From assembly GCA_964615365.1 (NCBI GenBank), contig CAZTOU010000005.1:107192-171191 (forward strand): a DNA stretch of 64,000 bases. The letters run 5' to 3'. The translations under genes and the position numbers were made by a program. How positions within the stretch are numbered: position 1 is the stretch's first letter; each line of letters begins with the position of its first letter. Below are positions 38,272 through 46,407 of this stretch, piece by piece. The stretch is from CAVXZE01 sp964615365. Its GTDB lineage: Bacteria; Myxococcota_A; UBA9160; UBA6930. The notes below the pieces were generated by a model. That model did not search any database and was not told where the DNA came from. It saw only the letters and a program-made list of their open reading frames with translations.

Positions 38272-38987
38272 ATATCTTCTTGGCCCTCGAGCATGCGACC
38301 CACGTCTCGTGGGTGATCTGGTCCGCGCTCTTCGTCGGACTGCTTCTGATCCTGACGGGCTTGCTGGTGCGCTCCCGATTGGCTGCGGCCGGCGGTGGGA
38401 TCATTCCCGACGAAGGCTTGAGTCTGCGCAACCTGTGCGAGCTGGTGGTGGAGTTCCTGGCCGGACTGGCTCAGCAGACCATGGGCGATGGATGGCGGAA
38501 GTACTTCCCGCTGATGGGCACCATCTTCCTCTTCATCCTTCTTTCGAACCTGATCGGCCTGATCCCGGGGATCGGCGGTTCCACCAGCAACGCGAACACC
38601 ACCTGGGGCTGGGCGTTGATCTCCTTCGTCGCCTTCCAGTTCGTGGGCATCAAGGAGCACGGTTGGTCCTACATCAACCACTATCTGGGGCCGAGCCTGT
38701 TCGAGATGGAGATCGGTGGGAAGAAGGTCCACATGCGGGTGCTGGCCCCGCTCTACGCGCCCATCGAGCTGATCGGTCACCTGGCACGGATCTTCACACT
38801 CGCCGTCCGCCTATTGGCGAACATGTTCGCCGATCATACCGTGGTGGGTGTCTGGCTGATGCTGGTACCGGTGGTGGTGCCGGCGATCTTCATGGGCCTG
38901 GGCGTGCTGGTCGCCGTGCTTCAGGCCTACGTGTTCACCCTGCTCTCGATGATCTACATCGGCTTGGCGCTCGAAGAAGCCCACTAG
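38268..38987 (+). CDS. atpB: ATP synthase Fo a subunit
   Basis: 239 aa from GTG 38268. Five or six membrane helices. The essential arginine lies in AVRLLANMFADHTVVG (Arg181), and other conserved parts are SNLIGLIPG and NANTTWGWAL. Forms the proton (or sodium) half-channels against the c ring. The F1 and b genes are at a separate locus about 16 kb away, on the other side of the putative origin. Confidence 0.94.
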   Translation: MNIFLALEHATHVSWVIWSALFVGLLLILTGLLVRSRLAAAGGGIIPDEGLSLRNLCELVVEFLAGLAQQTMGDGWRKYFPLMGTIFLFILLSNLIGLIPGIGGSTSNANTTWGWALISFVAFQFVGIKEHGWSYINHYLGPSLFEMEIGGKKVHMRVLAPLYAPIELIGHLARIFTLAVRLLANMFADHTVVGVWLMLVPVVVPAIFMGLGVLVAVLQAYVFTLLSMIYIGLALEEAH

Positions 38988-39030
38988 CGGGCTTCCGGTC
39001 CCGGCCACTCAAACCAAGGAGAACCACTTC

Positions 39031-39372
39031 ATGCGGATACTCGGAACGGTCGCACTCTGGACCCTCGCCATCCTGCTCCTGCCGTTTGCGGCCGGTGCCG
39101 AGGAGGCGGCGGGGGCGGTCGCAGCGGCGGCCGCGGACACCAACTCCTGGGGCTACGCGCTGGGGGCGGGCATCGCCATCGGTTTTGGCGCACTCGGCTG
39201 CGGGATCGGTCAAGGCTTGACGGCCGGCAACACCACGGCGGGGATCGCTCGGAACCCCGGCGCCGCCGGCTCGATGTTCACGAACTTCATCCTCGGGATG
39301 GTGCTGATCGAGTCGATCGCGATCTACGCCCTCGTGATCGGGATTCTGCTCGTCTTCAGTATTCCCGCATAG
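39031..39372 (+). CDS. atpE: ATP synthase Fo c subunit with N-terminal signal-like extension
   Basis: 113 aa, longer than the usual 75-80 because of a signal-peptide-like start (to about FAAGA, residue 22) and an alanine-rich stretch. Helix 1 contains GIGQG (Gln61), the polar loop ARNPGA, and helix 2 the ion-binding glutamate in LIESIAIYALVIG (Glu94), followed by Ser95 and Tyr99. Gln-Glu-Ser-Tyr is also the set used in Na+-binding c rings, though this does not prove sodium coupling. AAGGAG lies upstream of the ATG. Confidence 0.93.
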   Translation: MRILGTVALWTLAILLLPFAAGAEEAAGAVAAAAADTNSWGYALGAGIAIGFGALGCGIGQGLTAGNTTAGIARNPGAAGSMFTNFILGMVLIESIAIYALVIGILLVFSIPA

Positions 39373-39763
39373 AACCTCGAACCTCTCCCTGCGGCGGGTT
39401 TCCCCGGGGGCGGCCACTTCTCGCCCGCCGCCTCGGGGCGAGACCTTTGGGTCGACCCAGCCAGGAGCAGCGCGCAGGCGCTGAGAGACACCGGGCGGGA
39501 GCAGCGAAGCGGGCCTCACCCCATTTGTTCATCCCGCGTCGCACCCGAGCTCCCGCCCGGCGGCTCCGGCCCACCAAGCCCCCGGTCCCGTTAGAGGGGC
39601 GTCGGTGGACGACGCCGCGAGGCGTCTTCCTTTCTCAAGAGCAATCGGCGTGCCATCCTGGGTGCGTGGACGCCTCCGCGCAAAGCCCCGGGAAATCCGT
39701 GAGTTACGCCCGAGCGGCGGTGCCACTCGGGCCTCGGAGTGACCGGGCGGAAACGGAGCGGGC
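39373..39763. other. 391-bp non-coding region between atpE and tmk
   Basis: No gene was found. It contains a perfect 12-bp inverted repeat (CCGGGCGGGAGC, 39491-39502, and 39549-39560), a terminator-like hairpin (39611-39635), and ahead of tmk a probably structured stretch: hairpin 39647-39674, a GCGCAAAGCC box (39678-39687) and hairpin 39708-39732 (GCCCGAG/CTCGGGC). Confidence 0.55.
39611..39635 (+). terminator. Terminator-like hairpin downstream of atpE
   Basis: GACGCC, loop GCGA, GGCGTC, then TTCCTTTCT. A short perfect stem followed by a pyrimidine/T-rich run, on the atpE-tmk strand about 240 bp after the atpE stop. Confidence 0.45.
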
Positions 39764-40369
39764 GTGAAGGACGGTTCTCTGATCGTCTTCGAGGGGATCG
39801 ATGGGACCGGTAAGTCCACCCAGCTGGCCCTGCTCGCCGAGGCGCTGCGCTCCTTCGGTCGCGAGGTGGTCGAGACCGGTGAGCCCTACGACTGCGAGTG
39901 GGGCCGGAAGATCCGCGCGATGGCGCGCACCCCGGAAGGTGTGACGCCGGAGCTGGAGCTCGATTGGTTTCTCGAGCAGCGCCGGGTGCACCTCCGGGAG
40001 GTTCTGGGTCCGGCGCTGGCAGCGGCTCGCGTGGTGCTCTCCGACCGCTACTTCCTCTCCACGGTCGCCTATCAGGGCGCTCGGGGCCTCGACGCCGATC
40101 GGATCCTCGCCGAGAGCGAGGCGGAGTTCCCGATCCCGGACCTGGTCCTGCTGCTCGAGATCGATCCCGCTGGCGGGCTCGCCCGGGTCGCCACGCGGGG
40201 CGGGCATCAGGAGCCCGCCTTCGAGGAGGCGGCCTTCCTGGAGCGGGTGGCGGCGATCTTCCACGGCCTCGACCGCGACTACATCGCCCACATCCCCGCC
40301 GCCGGCGAGATCGACGCGGTCCACGACCGAGTGCTCACGGAGGTGCGCAACCGCCTCGGGCTCTGCTAG
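39764..40369 (+). CDS. tmk: Thymidylate kinase
   Basis: 201 aa from GTG 39764. P-loop FEGIDGTGKST (11-18 core), the DRYFLSTVAYQGARG nucleotide motif, and lid-region residues near the C-terminal half. Phosphorylates dTMP to dTDP. Its TAG stop shares the palindromic CTAG with the uvrA stop on the other strand, so the two genes overlap tail to tail by 4 bp. Confidence 0.93.
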   Translation: MKDGSLIVFEGIDGTGKSTQLALLAEALRSFGREVVETGEPYDCEWGRKIRAMARTPEGVTPELELDWFLEQRRVHLREVLGPALAAARVVLSDRYFLSTVAYQGARGLDADRILAESEAEFPIPDLVLLLEIDPAGGLARVATRGGHQEPAFEEAAFLERVAAIFHGLDRDYIAHIPAAGEIDAVHDRVLTEVRNRLGLC

Positions 40370-43263
40370 CGGGGACGTTGAATGTTCAACTTCTCGGCAG
40401 GCCGAGAAGTTGAACATTCACGTCCCCGAAGAAGGTGAGATAGCGCCTTGCCGGTGTGGCTGCGGGGGTTGGCTGCGACCTCCTCCGGCGTACCCGAGGC
40501 GACGATCTCGCCGCCGGCATCCCCCCCCTCGGGGCCCAGGTCGATCACGTGGTCGGCGGTCTTGATCACGTCCAGGTGATGCTCGATCACGACCACCGTG
40601 TTGCCCCGGTCGACCAGTCGGTTCAGTACGTCGAGGAGCTTCTCCACGTCGGCGAAGTGGAGACCGGTGGTCGGCTCGTCCAGGAGGTACAGGGTGCGCC
40701 CGGTTCCCTTGCGCGAGAGCTCCCGGGCCAGCTTGATGCGCTGGGCCTCGCCCCCCGAGAGGGTGGTGGCTGGCTGACCGAGCTGGACGTATCCGAGGCC
40801 GACTTCGTAGAGGGTCCGCAGCGGGCGGCGCACACTGGCCACGTTCTCCATGAATCCCAGCCCTTCCTCGACGGTCATGTCGAGGACGTCGGCGATGGTG
40901 CGCCCCTTGTAGCGGATCTCCAGCGTCTCGCGGTTGTAGCGACGGCCTCCGCACACCTCGCAGGTGACGAAGAGATCGGGGAGGAAGTGCATCTCGATGC
41001 GCAGCACGCCATCGCCCTGACAGGACTCGCAACGCCCGCCCTTTACGTTGAAGGAGAAGCGGCCCGGGCTGTAGCCGCGCACCCGAGCGTCGGGCACCTG
41101 GCTCATGAGCTGGCGAATTCCGTCGAATGCGTTGGTGTAGGTGACCGGGTTGCTGCGCGGCGTGCGGCCGATGGGCGCCTGGTTGACGTCGATCACCTTG
41201 TCGATCGACTCGATGCCGCGGAGGCGATCGAAGCGGCCGGGGGGCGCCTTGGCGCCGTGGAGACGCTGCGCCAGGGCGCCGTGGAGGGTGTCGTTTACCA
41301 GAGTGGACTTGCCCGAGCCCGAGACGCCCGTCACCACCGTGAGCAGTCCGAGGGGGATCCGGAGCTCCAGGCCTTTCAGGTTGTGCTCGCTGCATCCGGT
41401 CATGACCAGTGCCCGATCCGTCGGCCGGCGCCGGCGTTTTGGCAACGGAATCGAGAGGCGCCCTGCCAGGTAGGCGCCGGTCAGCGAGGCGGGATTCGCG
41501 ACGATCTCCTCGGGGGTGCCCTCGGCGACGATCTCGCCGCCGTGGATCCCCGCGCCCGGGCCCATGTCCAGCACGAAGTCGGCGCTGCGGATGGTGGCCT
41601 CGTCGTGCTCGACCACGATCACGCTGTTGCCCAGGTTTCGGAGTCGCTCGAGACTCTGGAGAAGCCGGCCGTTGTCGCGGGAGTGCAGGCCGATGGAGGG
41701 CTCGTCGAGGATGTAGAGCACCCCCATCAGGCTGGAGCCGACCTGGGTGGCGAGACGGATGCGCTGTCCCTCGCCGCCGGAGAGGGTGGCGCTGGCGCGA
41801 TCCAGCGTCAGGTAGTCGAGGCCCACGTCCGAGAGGAAGCGCAGCCGTTCGCGGATCTCCTTCAGGATCCGCTCGGCGATGGTTCGCTGGACCGGAGCGA
41901 GCTCGAGTCCCGTGAGAAACTCGGAGGCCTGGGCGATCGAGAGGCGGGCGACCTGGTGAATTCCGAGCCCGCCCACGCGGATGCTGCGCGCCTCCAGACG
42001 CAGCCGCGCGCCGTCGCACTCGGGACAGACGCCGGGACTCATGTAGCGGCGCAGCTCGTCTCGAGAGGTCCTGCCGCCGTCCTCGTCCAGGCGTCTGGCG
42101 AGCTCGCCGATCACCCCGTCCCAGGGCCGCTTGATCTCTTCGGTTCCGCCGCGGCGCTCGAAGCGGAACGGCACCGGTGTCGAGCCCGTTCCGAAGAGGA
42201 TTGCATCCCGCGCCTTCCGGGGAAGGCGGCGCCAGGGGGTCTCGGTATCGATGCCGAGATGCGCGGCGAGGGAGAGCAGCAGCTGGGCGTAGTAGCGCGC
42301 CGTCCTCCTGCCGCCCCACGGCGCGATGGCGCCCCCCGCCAGCGACCGGGTGTCGTCGGGAACGATTCGGGAGGGGTCGAGAATCTGCTGAGTTCCGAGG
42401 CCGTCGCAGCGCTGACAGGCGCCGTGCGGGCTGTTGAAGGAGAAGAGCCGCGGGGCGATCTCCGGAAAGGAGATGCCGCAGTCCACACAGGCGCTGCTCT
42501 CCGAGAGCAGCCACTCGCCGTTCTCCGGCCCTGCGTCGATCTTGATCAGGCCATCGGCCATCCCGAGGGCGGTCTCGATCGACTCCGCGATGCGGCTCCG
42601 CGCCGCCTCCTTCACGATCAGGCGATCCACGACCAGGTCGATGTCGTGCTTGCGCTTCTTCACGAGGGAGATCTGCTCGGCGAGGTCGCGGGTCTCCCCG
42701 TCGATGCGCACGCGGACGAAGCCCTGCCGACGAAAGTCGTCGAGCTCCTTCTGGTGCTCGCCCTTCCGCCCCCGTACCACGGGACCGAGGATCTCCACTC
42801 GGGCGCCCTCACCCAGCGCCAGCACCCGATCGGTCATCTCCTGGACGGTCTGGCTCGAGATGGGCTTTCCGCAGCCGTAACAGAAGGGCTCGCCGACGCG
42901 CGCGTACAGCAGGCGCAGATGATCGTAGATCTCCGTGGTGGTGCCGACGGTGGAGCGGGGGTTCTTGCTCACCGTGCGCTGCTCGATGGCGATCGCCGGA
43001 GAGAGCCCCTCGATCGACTCGACGTCCGGCTTGCTCATCTGCTCGAGAAACTGTCGAGCGTAGGCCGAGAGGGACTCGACGTAGCGCCGCTGCCCCTCGG
43101 CGTAGATGGTGTCGAAGGCGAGGGAGGATTTTCCGGAGCCGGAGATCCCGGTGATCACCACCAGACGATCGCGGGGAATGCGGACGTCGATACCCCGGAG
43201 ATTGTGTTCCCGAGCGCCCTGGACGACGATGTGACTGTGGCCCGACGGAGCGGGGGACGTCAA
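40366..43263 (-). CDS. uvrA: Excinuclease ABC subunit A
   Basis: 965 aa from TTG 43263, overlapping the upstream surA-like stop (TTGA). Two ABC ATPase modules: Walker A GISGSGKSS (39-47) and GVSGSGKST, signature LSGGEGQRIRLA and LSGGEAQRIKLA, zinc-finger cysteine pairs (CYGCGKP, CVDCGIS, CQRCDGLG, CESCQGDG, CEVCGG). Damage recognition in nucleotide excision repair. The natural end would be near TGKALSHLL; the last 20 residues are encoded by a REP-like palindrome inserted at the 3' end, a clear case of a repeat altering a protein terminus. Confidence 0.97.
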   Translation of the reverse strand: MTSPAPSGHSHIVVQGAREHNLRGIDVRIPRDRLVVITGISGSGKSSLAFDTIYAEGQRRYVESLSAYARQFLEQMSKPDVESIEGLSPAIAIEQRTVSKNPRSTVGTTTEIYDHLRLLYARVGEPFCYGCGKPISSQTVQEMTDRVLALGEGARVEILGPVVRGRKGEHQKELDDFRRQGFVRVRIDGETRDLAEQISLVKKRKHDIDLVVDRLIVKEAARSRIAESIETALGMADGLIKIDAGPENGEWLLSESSACVDCGISFPEIAPRLFSFNSPHGACQRCDGLGTQQILDPSRIVPDDTRSLAGGAIAPWGGRRTARYYAQLLLSLAAHLGIDTETPWRRLPRKARDAILFGTGSTPVPFRFERRGGTEEIKRPWDGVIGELARRLDEDGGRTSRDELRRYMSPGVCPECDGARLRLEARSIRVGGLGIHQVARLSIAQASEFLTGLELAPVQRTIAERILKEIRERLRFLSDVGLDYLTLDRASATLSGGEGQRIRLATQVGSSLMGVLYILDEPSIGLHSRDNGRLLQSLERLRNLGNSVIVVEHDEATIRSADFVLDMGPGAGIHGGEIVAEGTPEEIVANPASLTGAYLAGRLSIPLPKRRRRPTDRALVMTGCSEHNLKGLELRIPLGLLTVVTGVSGSGKSTLVNDTLHGALAQRLHGAKAPPGRFDRLRGIESIDKVIDVNQAPIGRTPRSNPVTYTNAFDGIRQLMSQVPDARVRGYSPGRFSFNVKGGRCESCQGDGVLRIEMHFLPDLFVTCEVCGGRRYNRETLEIRYKGRTIADVLDMTVEEGLGFMENVASVRRPLRTLYEVGLGYVQLGQPATTLSGGEAQRIKLARELSRKGTGRTLYLLDEPTTGLHFADVEKLLDVLNRLVDRGNTVVVIEHHLDVIKTADHVIDLGPEGGDAGGEIVASGTPEEVAANPRSHTGKALSHLLRGRECSTSRPAEKLNIQRPR
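40371..40427. repeat. REP-like palindrome B inside the 3' end of uvrA
   Basis: Arms 40371-40398 (GGGGACGTTGAATGTTC...) and 40401-40427 are inverted copies with a single bulged base and a 2-nt centre. It begins 1 bp after the shared CTAG stop codons of tmk and uvrA. Tips are the same as palindrome A at 16263 (GGGGACGTT / CGTCCCC), the interior differs. Confidence 0.78.
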
Positions 43264-44291
43264 AATGCGTCGTCCCCCAAGCCGAGATCGAGGGAGTCCG
43301 CGCCGGTCTCGTCTTCGTCCCCGAGGCGTGCGGCGTCGGCAAAGATCCCCTTGCGCTCGATGTAGGTCTGCTCGCGCAGCCCCTCGATGAACTCGGAGTA
43401 CTCCTCTTCCATGCGCTTCTTCTGGAGGAACTCGGTCAGGGCCGGCCGCGCGCTCTCGTAGGTGATCTCTTCGTAGAGTCGCTTCTCGACGACGTGGAGC
43501 AGATTGCAGCCGAAGGGCATCTCGATCACGCCGCTGGACTCGCCGTCGGAAAGGGGATCGATCGCGTCCGTCATCCAGGACGCCAGGGAGCTGGCGTGGA
43601 ACCAGCCGATGTCCCCCCCCTTCTCCGGATTCACCCTGGAGATCTCCGTCGCGACGTCCTCGAATGACTCGCCGCCGCGGATTCGACGCAGCGCATTCTC
43701 GGTCTGCTGACAGGCGCGGCGCCGGTCGGCGGGATCCTCGCCATCGAAGGGCACCAGGATGTGGCGCAGCTTCACCTCCATGCCCCCCTCCGGCTGACTG
43801 CCGTACTCCCGGTCGAAGAGGGCACGGACCTCCTTCTCCTCGACCCGCACCCGCGCGCCGATCAGCCCATTGACCACCTTCGCGTTCTCGATCTCCGACC
43901 GGATCCGCTCGCGGTACGCATCGAAGGGCAGTCCCTGAGCCGTGACGCCCTCCTTCAGCTGCTCGATGCTGAGGCCGTTCTCCGCGGCAATGCTCTCGAT
44001 GGCGATGTCGACCTCAGCCTCGCTGGCATCGAGCTCCGCGCGCCGCACCACCCGACGGATCAGGGCGCGCTCGATCATCCGCTCCAGGATCTCCGCTCGC
44101 AGGATGGCGATTTCCTTGTCGGTGGCTCCCTCCTGGCGGATGCGCCGCTCGGCGGGCTCCGCGATCTGGAGGACGTCCGAGATCAGCACGATCTCGCTCC
44201 CCACCTGGGCGGCAATGCCGTCCACGATCTCCTCGGCGGTGGCAGCCGCCGCGACGAGCAGAATGAGCACGAGGGCGAAGGTGCTTCTCAT
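43260..44291 (-). CDS. SurA-like periplasmic peptidyl-prolyl isomerase/chaperone
   Basis: 343 aa from ATG 44291. Signal peptide (LVLILLVAAAATAEE), N-terminal SurA helical domain (VDGIAAQVGSEIVLISDV, typical VAxVGxxxITxSD-like start), then one parvulin PPIase domain (VKLRHILVPFDG ... GGESFEDVATEISR ... GGDIGWF ... FGCNLLHVVEKR) and a C-terminal helix. Chaperones outer-membrane proteins in the periplasm. Overlaps the uvrA start by TTGA. Confidence 0.87.
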   Translation of the reverse strand: MRSTFALVLILLVAAAATAEEIVDGIAAQVGSEIVLISDVLQIAEPAERRIRQEGATDKEIAILRAEILERMIERALIRRVVRRAELDASEAEVDIAIESIAAENGLSIEQLKEGVTAQGLPFDAYRERIRSEIENAKVVNGLIGARVRVEEKEVRALFDREYGSQPEGGMEVKLRHILVPFDGEDPADRRRACQQTENALRRIRGGESFEDVATEISRVNPEKGGDIGWFHASSLASWMTDAIDPLSDGESSGVIEMPFGCNLLHVVEKRLYEEITYESARPALTEFLQKKRMEEEYSEFIEGLREQTYIERKGIFADAARLGDEDETGADSLDLGLGDDAF

Positions 44292-44581
44292 GGATCTCTC
44301 TCTACGGAATGCGCAAAGCGCGACACGAACGCCGGATGTTACCCCTCGCCCCCGGCACCGGAAACATCGGCGGCCCCTCTGGAGTGTCGCGAGCTGGTTC
44401 GGGCCGCTAAGTTCTCCCCGGGGGTGGAGGCGTCCGTGGAGATCGGTCACGACTTCGACCAGGCTGGTGGCCTGCGCCACCGCAGGGCGAGCTGCGGGCA
44501 GACGCGTCGCCTGCCGAGGGACCTCCGAGGAATCCCCGCGCGCAGCTACTCCCGCTGTCACTGGCTCTGAGGTCGCCCGAG

Positions 44582-45238
44582 ATGGCCCGGATCACGCTCT
44601 ACGGCCCCCACGAGGCCCCCTTCGTCGTGAAGGTGGAGTTCGCTCTCCTCCTCAAGAAGGTCGAGTTCACGCTGGTGGAGCCCCGGGGTCCCGAGGACTA
44701 CCGGAGTTGGAGCCCGGAGACTGGGCTGCTGCCCGTGATCGACGTGGACGGGACCCGGGTCCACGACTCCTCGGCGATTCTCGACTACCTGGACGAGCGC
44801 TTTCCCGAGCCGCCTCTCCTCTCCAGCGATCCGAAGCTGGCGTCCTCGCAGCGGAGGCTCGAGTCCTGGGCCGAGGAGACCTTGACCTTCTACTGGCTGA
44901 ACTATTTGCGGGTGCTGGTCCGTGAGGACGAGGCGACGGCGGAAGAGTCCTCGGATTCCCCGCCGCGCTCCCGCCGCTCGAGGCGCAAGAAGTCACCCAT
45001 CGCGAATTTCGAGGAGGGGCTCGGGAAGGAGTTCGGCCAGCGCCTCGATGACCTGGTCAACTTCCTCGGCAGCCGTCCCTTCTTCTACTCGGACCGGGTG
45101 GGCCGCGCCGACCTGGCCGTCTACTCGCTCCTCCACAACGTTCCCGGCGTGGCGGGGCCAGTGGTGGCGGCTGCCGTCGAAGCGCGCCCCGACCTCGCCG
45201 ATCTGCTGGAGCGCATCGAGGCCGCGGTCCGCTCGTGA
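44582..45238 (+). CDS. Glutathione S-transferase family protein
   Basis: 218 aa. N-terminal thioredoxin-like domain (RITLYGPHEAPFVVKVEFALLLKKVEFTLV, cis-Pro at LLPVIDVDG, and the glutathione-binding HDSSAILDYLDERFP), then an all-helical C-terminal domain interrupted by a lysine/arginine/serine-rich insert (about 118-138). The catalytic position after the first strand has no cysteine or serine in the usual place (HEAPF), so activity is uncertain. Overlaps the next gene by GTGA. Confidence 0.8.
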   Translation: MARITLYGPHEAPFVVKVEFALLLKKVEFTLVEPRGPEDYRSWSPETGLLPVIDVDGTRVHDSSAILDYLDERFPEPPLLSSDPKLASSQRRLESWAEETLTFYWLNYLRVLVREDEATAEESSDSPPRSRRSRRKKSPIANFEEGLGKEFGQRLDDLVNFLGSRPFFYSDRVGRADLAVYSLLHNVPGVAGPVVAAAVEARPDLADLLERIEAAVRS

Positions 45239-45555
45239 GCGGGTCGGACGCGGGCTACCGGCGCATCTACCGGGCGGTGCGGCGGATTCCCAGGGGATCG
45301 GTCGCGACCTACGGGCAGATCGCGGTGCTGGCGGGCCTCCCCCGCCAGCACCGGCAGGTGGGCTATGCGCTCCACGCACTGCCGAGGGGGAGTGACGTCC
45401 CCTGGCAGCGCGTCATCAACGCGAAGGGGGAGGTGAGCGCGCGCAGGGCGCCGGGCGTGGAGGGGATGCAGCGGGCGGTTCTCGAAAGCGAGGGCGTCGT
45501 CTTCGACGCACTCGGTCGCGTGGATCTGGGACGCTATCAGTGGCAGCCGCGGTAG
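45235..45555 (+). CDS. Alkyltransferase-like (ATL) DNA-binding protein
   Basis: 106 aa. MGMT DNA-binding fold (RRIPRGSVATYGQIAVLAGLPRQHRQVGYAL) with the active-site PCHR replaced by PWQR (about residues 64-67), which defines ATL proteins. They cannot remove alkyl groups but flag O6-alkylguanine for nucleotide excision repair; uvrA lies nearby, which suits that role, though proximity may be coincidence. Translationally coupled to the GST gene. Confidence 0.88.
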   Translation: MSGSDAGYRRIYRAVRRIPRGSVATYGQIAVLAGLPRQHRQVGYALHALPRGSDVPWQRVINAKGEVSARRAPGVEGMQRAVLESEGVVFDALGRVDLGRYQWQPR

Positions 45556-45572
45556 CGAACCGGTGAAATGAG

Positions 45573-46319
45573 CTAGTCCGGATCCCTCTTCGCGATGTAG
45601 AAGTCCTCGACCAGCGCCTCGACGAGTCCGGCGATGTTGCGGCGGGTCTCCTCTGGCACGTCGGCGAACACCACACCCATTCCCATCGGCTGGTGCGGCT
45701 TGTGGAGATTCCCGGGCACGTTGGTGTTCACCACCTCTGCCTCCAGGGTGACGACGCCGGTGGGTAGGGGAAGCTCGACACGCACGTGGCCCTTCGAGGA
45801 GGTCGGGCGCAGCGTCTCCAGAAAGGCGCCTCCTTCGGAGAGGTTGTAGACCAGGGCCGCCTTCTGCCCGGCGCCCGAGAAGACCCGGGCCAGCATCGCG
45901 GTGGGCGCCCGCATCAACTTGCGGGGCGCTCCGCTGCGGGGGCCGTGGGCGGCCGCGTTCAGCACGAAGCGGAGCGCACTGTCATCGAAGGGCTCCCAGA
46001 GAGAGAGCTCGACACCTGCGCCTCGGAGCTCTTCGAGCTCCCCAGGGCTGGGCCGAGGCCCGACAGCAATGAATCGCAGAGAGGTTCCGGGAGCACGATC
46101 TCGGAGGCGGTCCACGGCGAAACCCAGGTCGCCGAGTGCGTGCGGGATGGAGAGGAGAACGGCGCAGATCGGCTCACCACTTCGCTCCAAGGCGCGCATC
46201 CCATCATCGGCCAGCTCGGCGCATACGGCGCGGAAGTGGAGGAGCAGGAGGCGAGCCGAGAGCGGCTCGAACCCCTCCCCGAAGCCGAGCGCCAGCACAC
46301 GTCGAGGCTTCGCTGTCAC
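45573..46319 (-). CDS. PilZ-domain protein with N-terminal receiver-like domain
   Basis: 248 aa from GTG 46319, chosen because GGGAGGG sits about 6 nt upstream (ATG at 46340 and 46361 are alternatives). The first 120 residues read like a pseudo-receiver (RVLALGFGEG, ICAVLLSIPHALGD, LRFIAVGPRPS, LWEPFDD). The rest is PilZ-like: YNLSEGGAFLET is the [DN]xSxxG motif and MGMGVVFADV the closing strand. The RxxxR c-di-GMP motif is degenerate, with KLMRAP in its place. Probably a c-di-GMP-related regulator; binding is doubtful. Confidence 0.72.
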   Translation of the reverse strand: MTAKPRRVLALGFGEGFEPLSARLLLLHFRAVCAELADDGMRALERSGEPICAVLLSIPHALGDLGFAVDRLRDRAPGTSLRFIAVGPRPSPGELEELRGAGVELSLWEPFDDSALRFVLNAAAHGPRSGAPRKLMRAPTAMLARVFSGAGQKAALVYNLSEGGAFLETLRPTSSKGHVRVELPLPTGVVTLEAEVVNTNVPGNLHKPHQPMGMGVVFADVPEETRRNIAGLVEALVEDFYIAKRDPD

Positions 46320-46407
46320 GCAACCCTCCCACCCTTGCATCGGCTCGAACGCAAGCGCCACTTGAATGTTTAGCGGGGGATCGTCTCGGGAGAAAACCCG
46401 GATGTAG

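Noticed and set aside
40456..43365. 969-codon plus-strand frame opposite uvrA
   Set aside because: Antisense shadow in GC-rich DNA; the minus strand carries all UvrA motifs.
44292..44581. Gene or RNA in the gap between the SurA-like gene and the GST gene
   Set aside because: 290 bp of GC-rich divergent spacer; open frames there are continuations of shadows, without ribosome site or domain.
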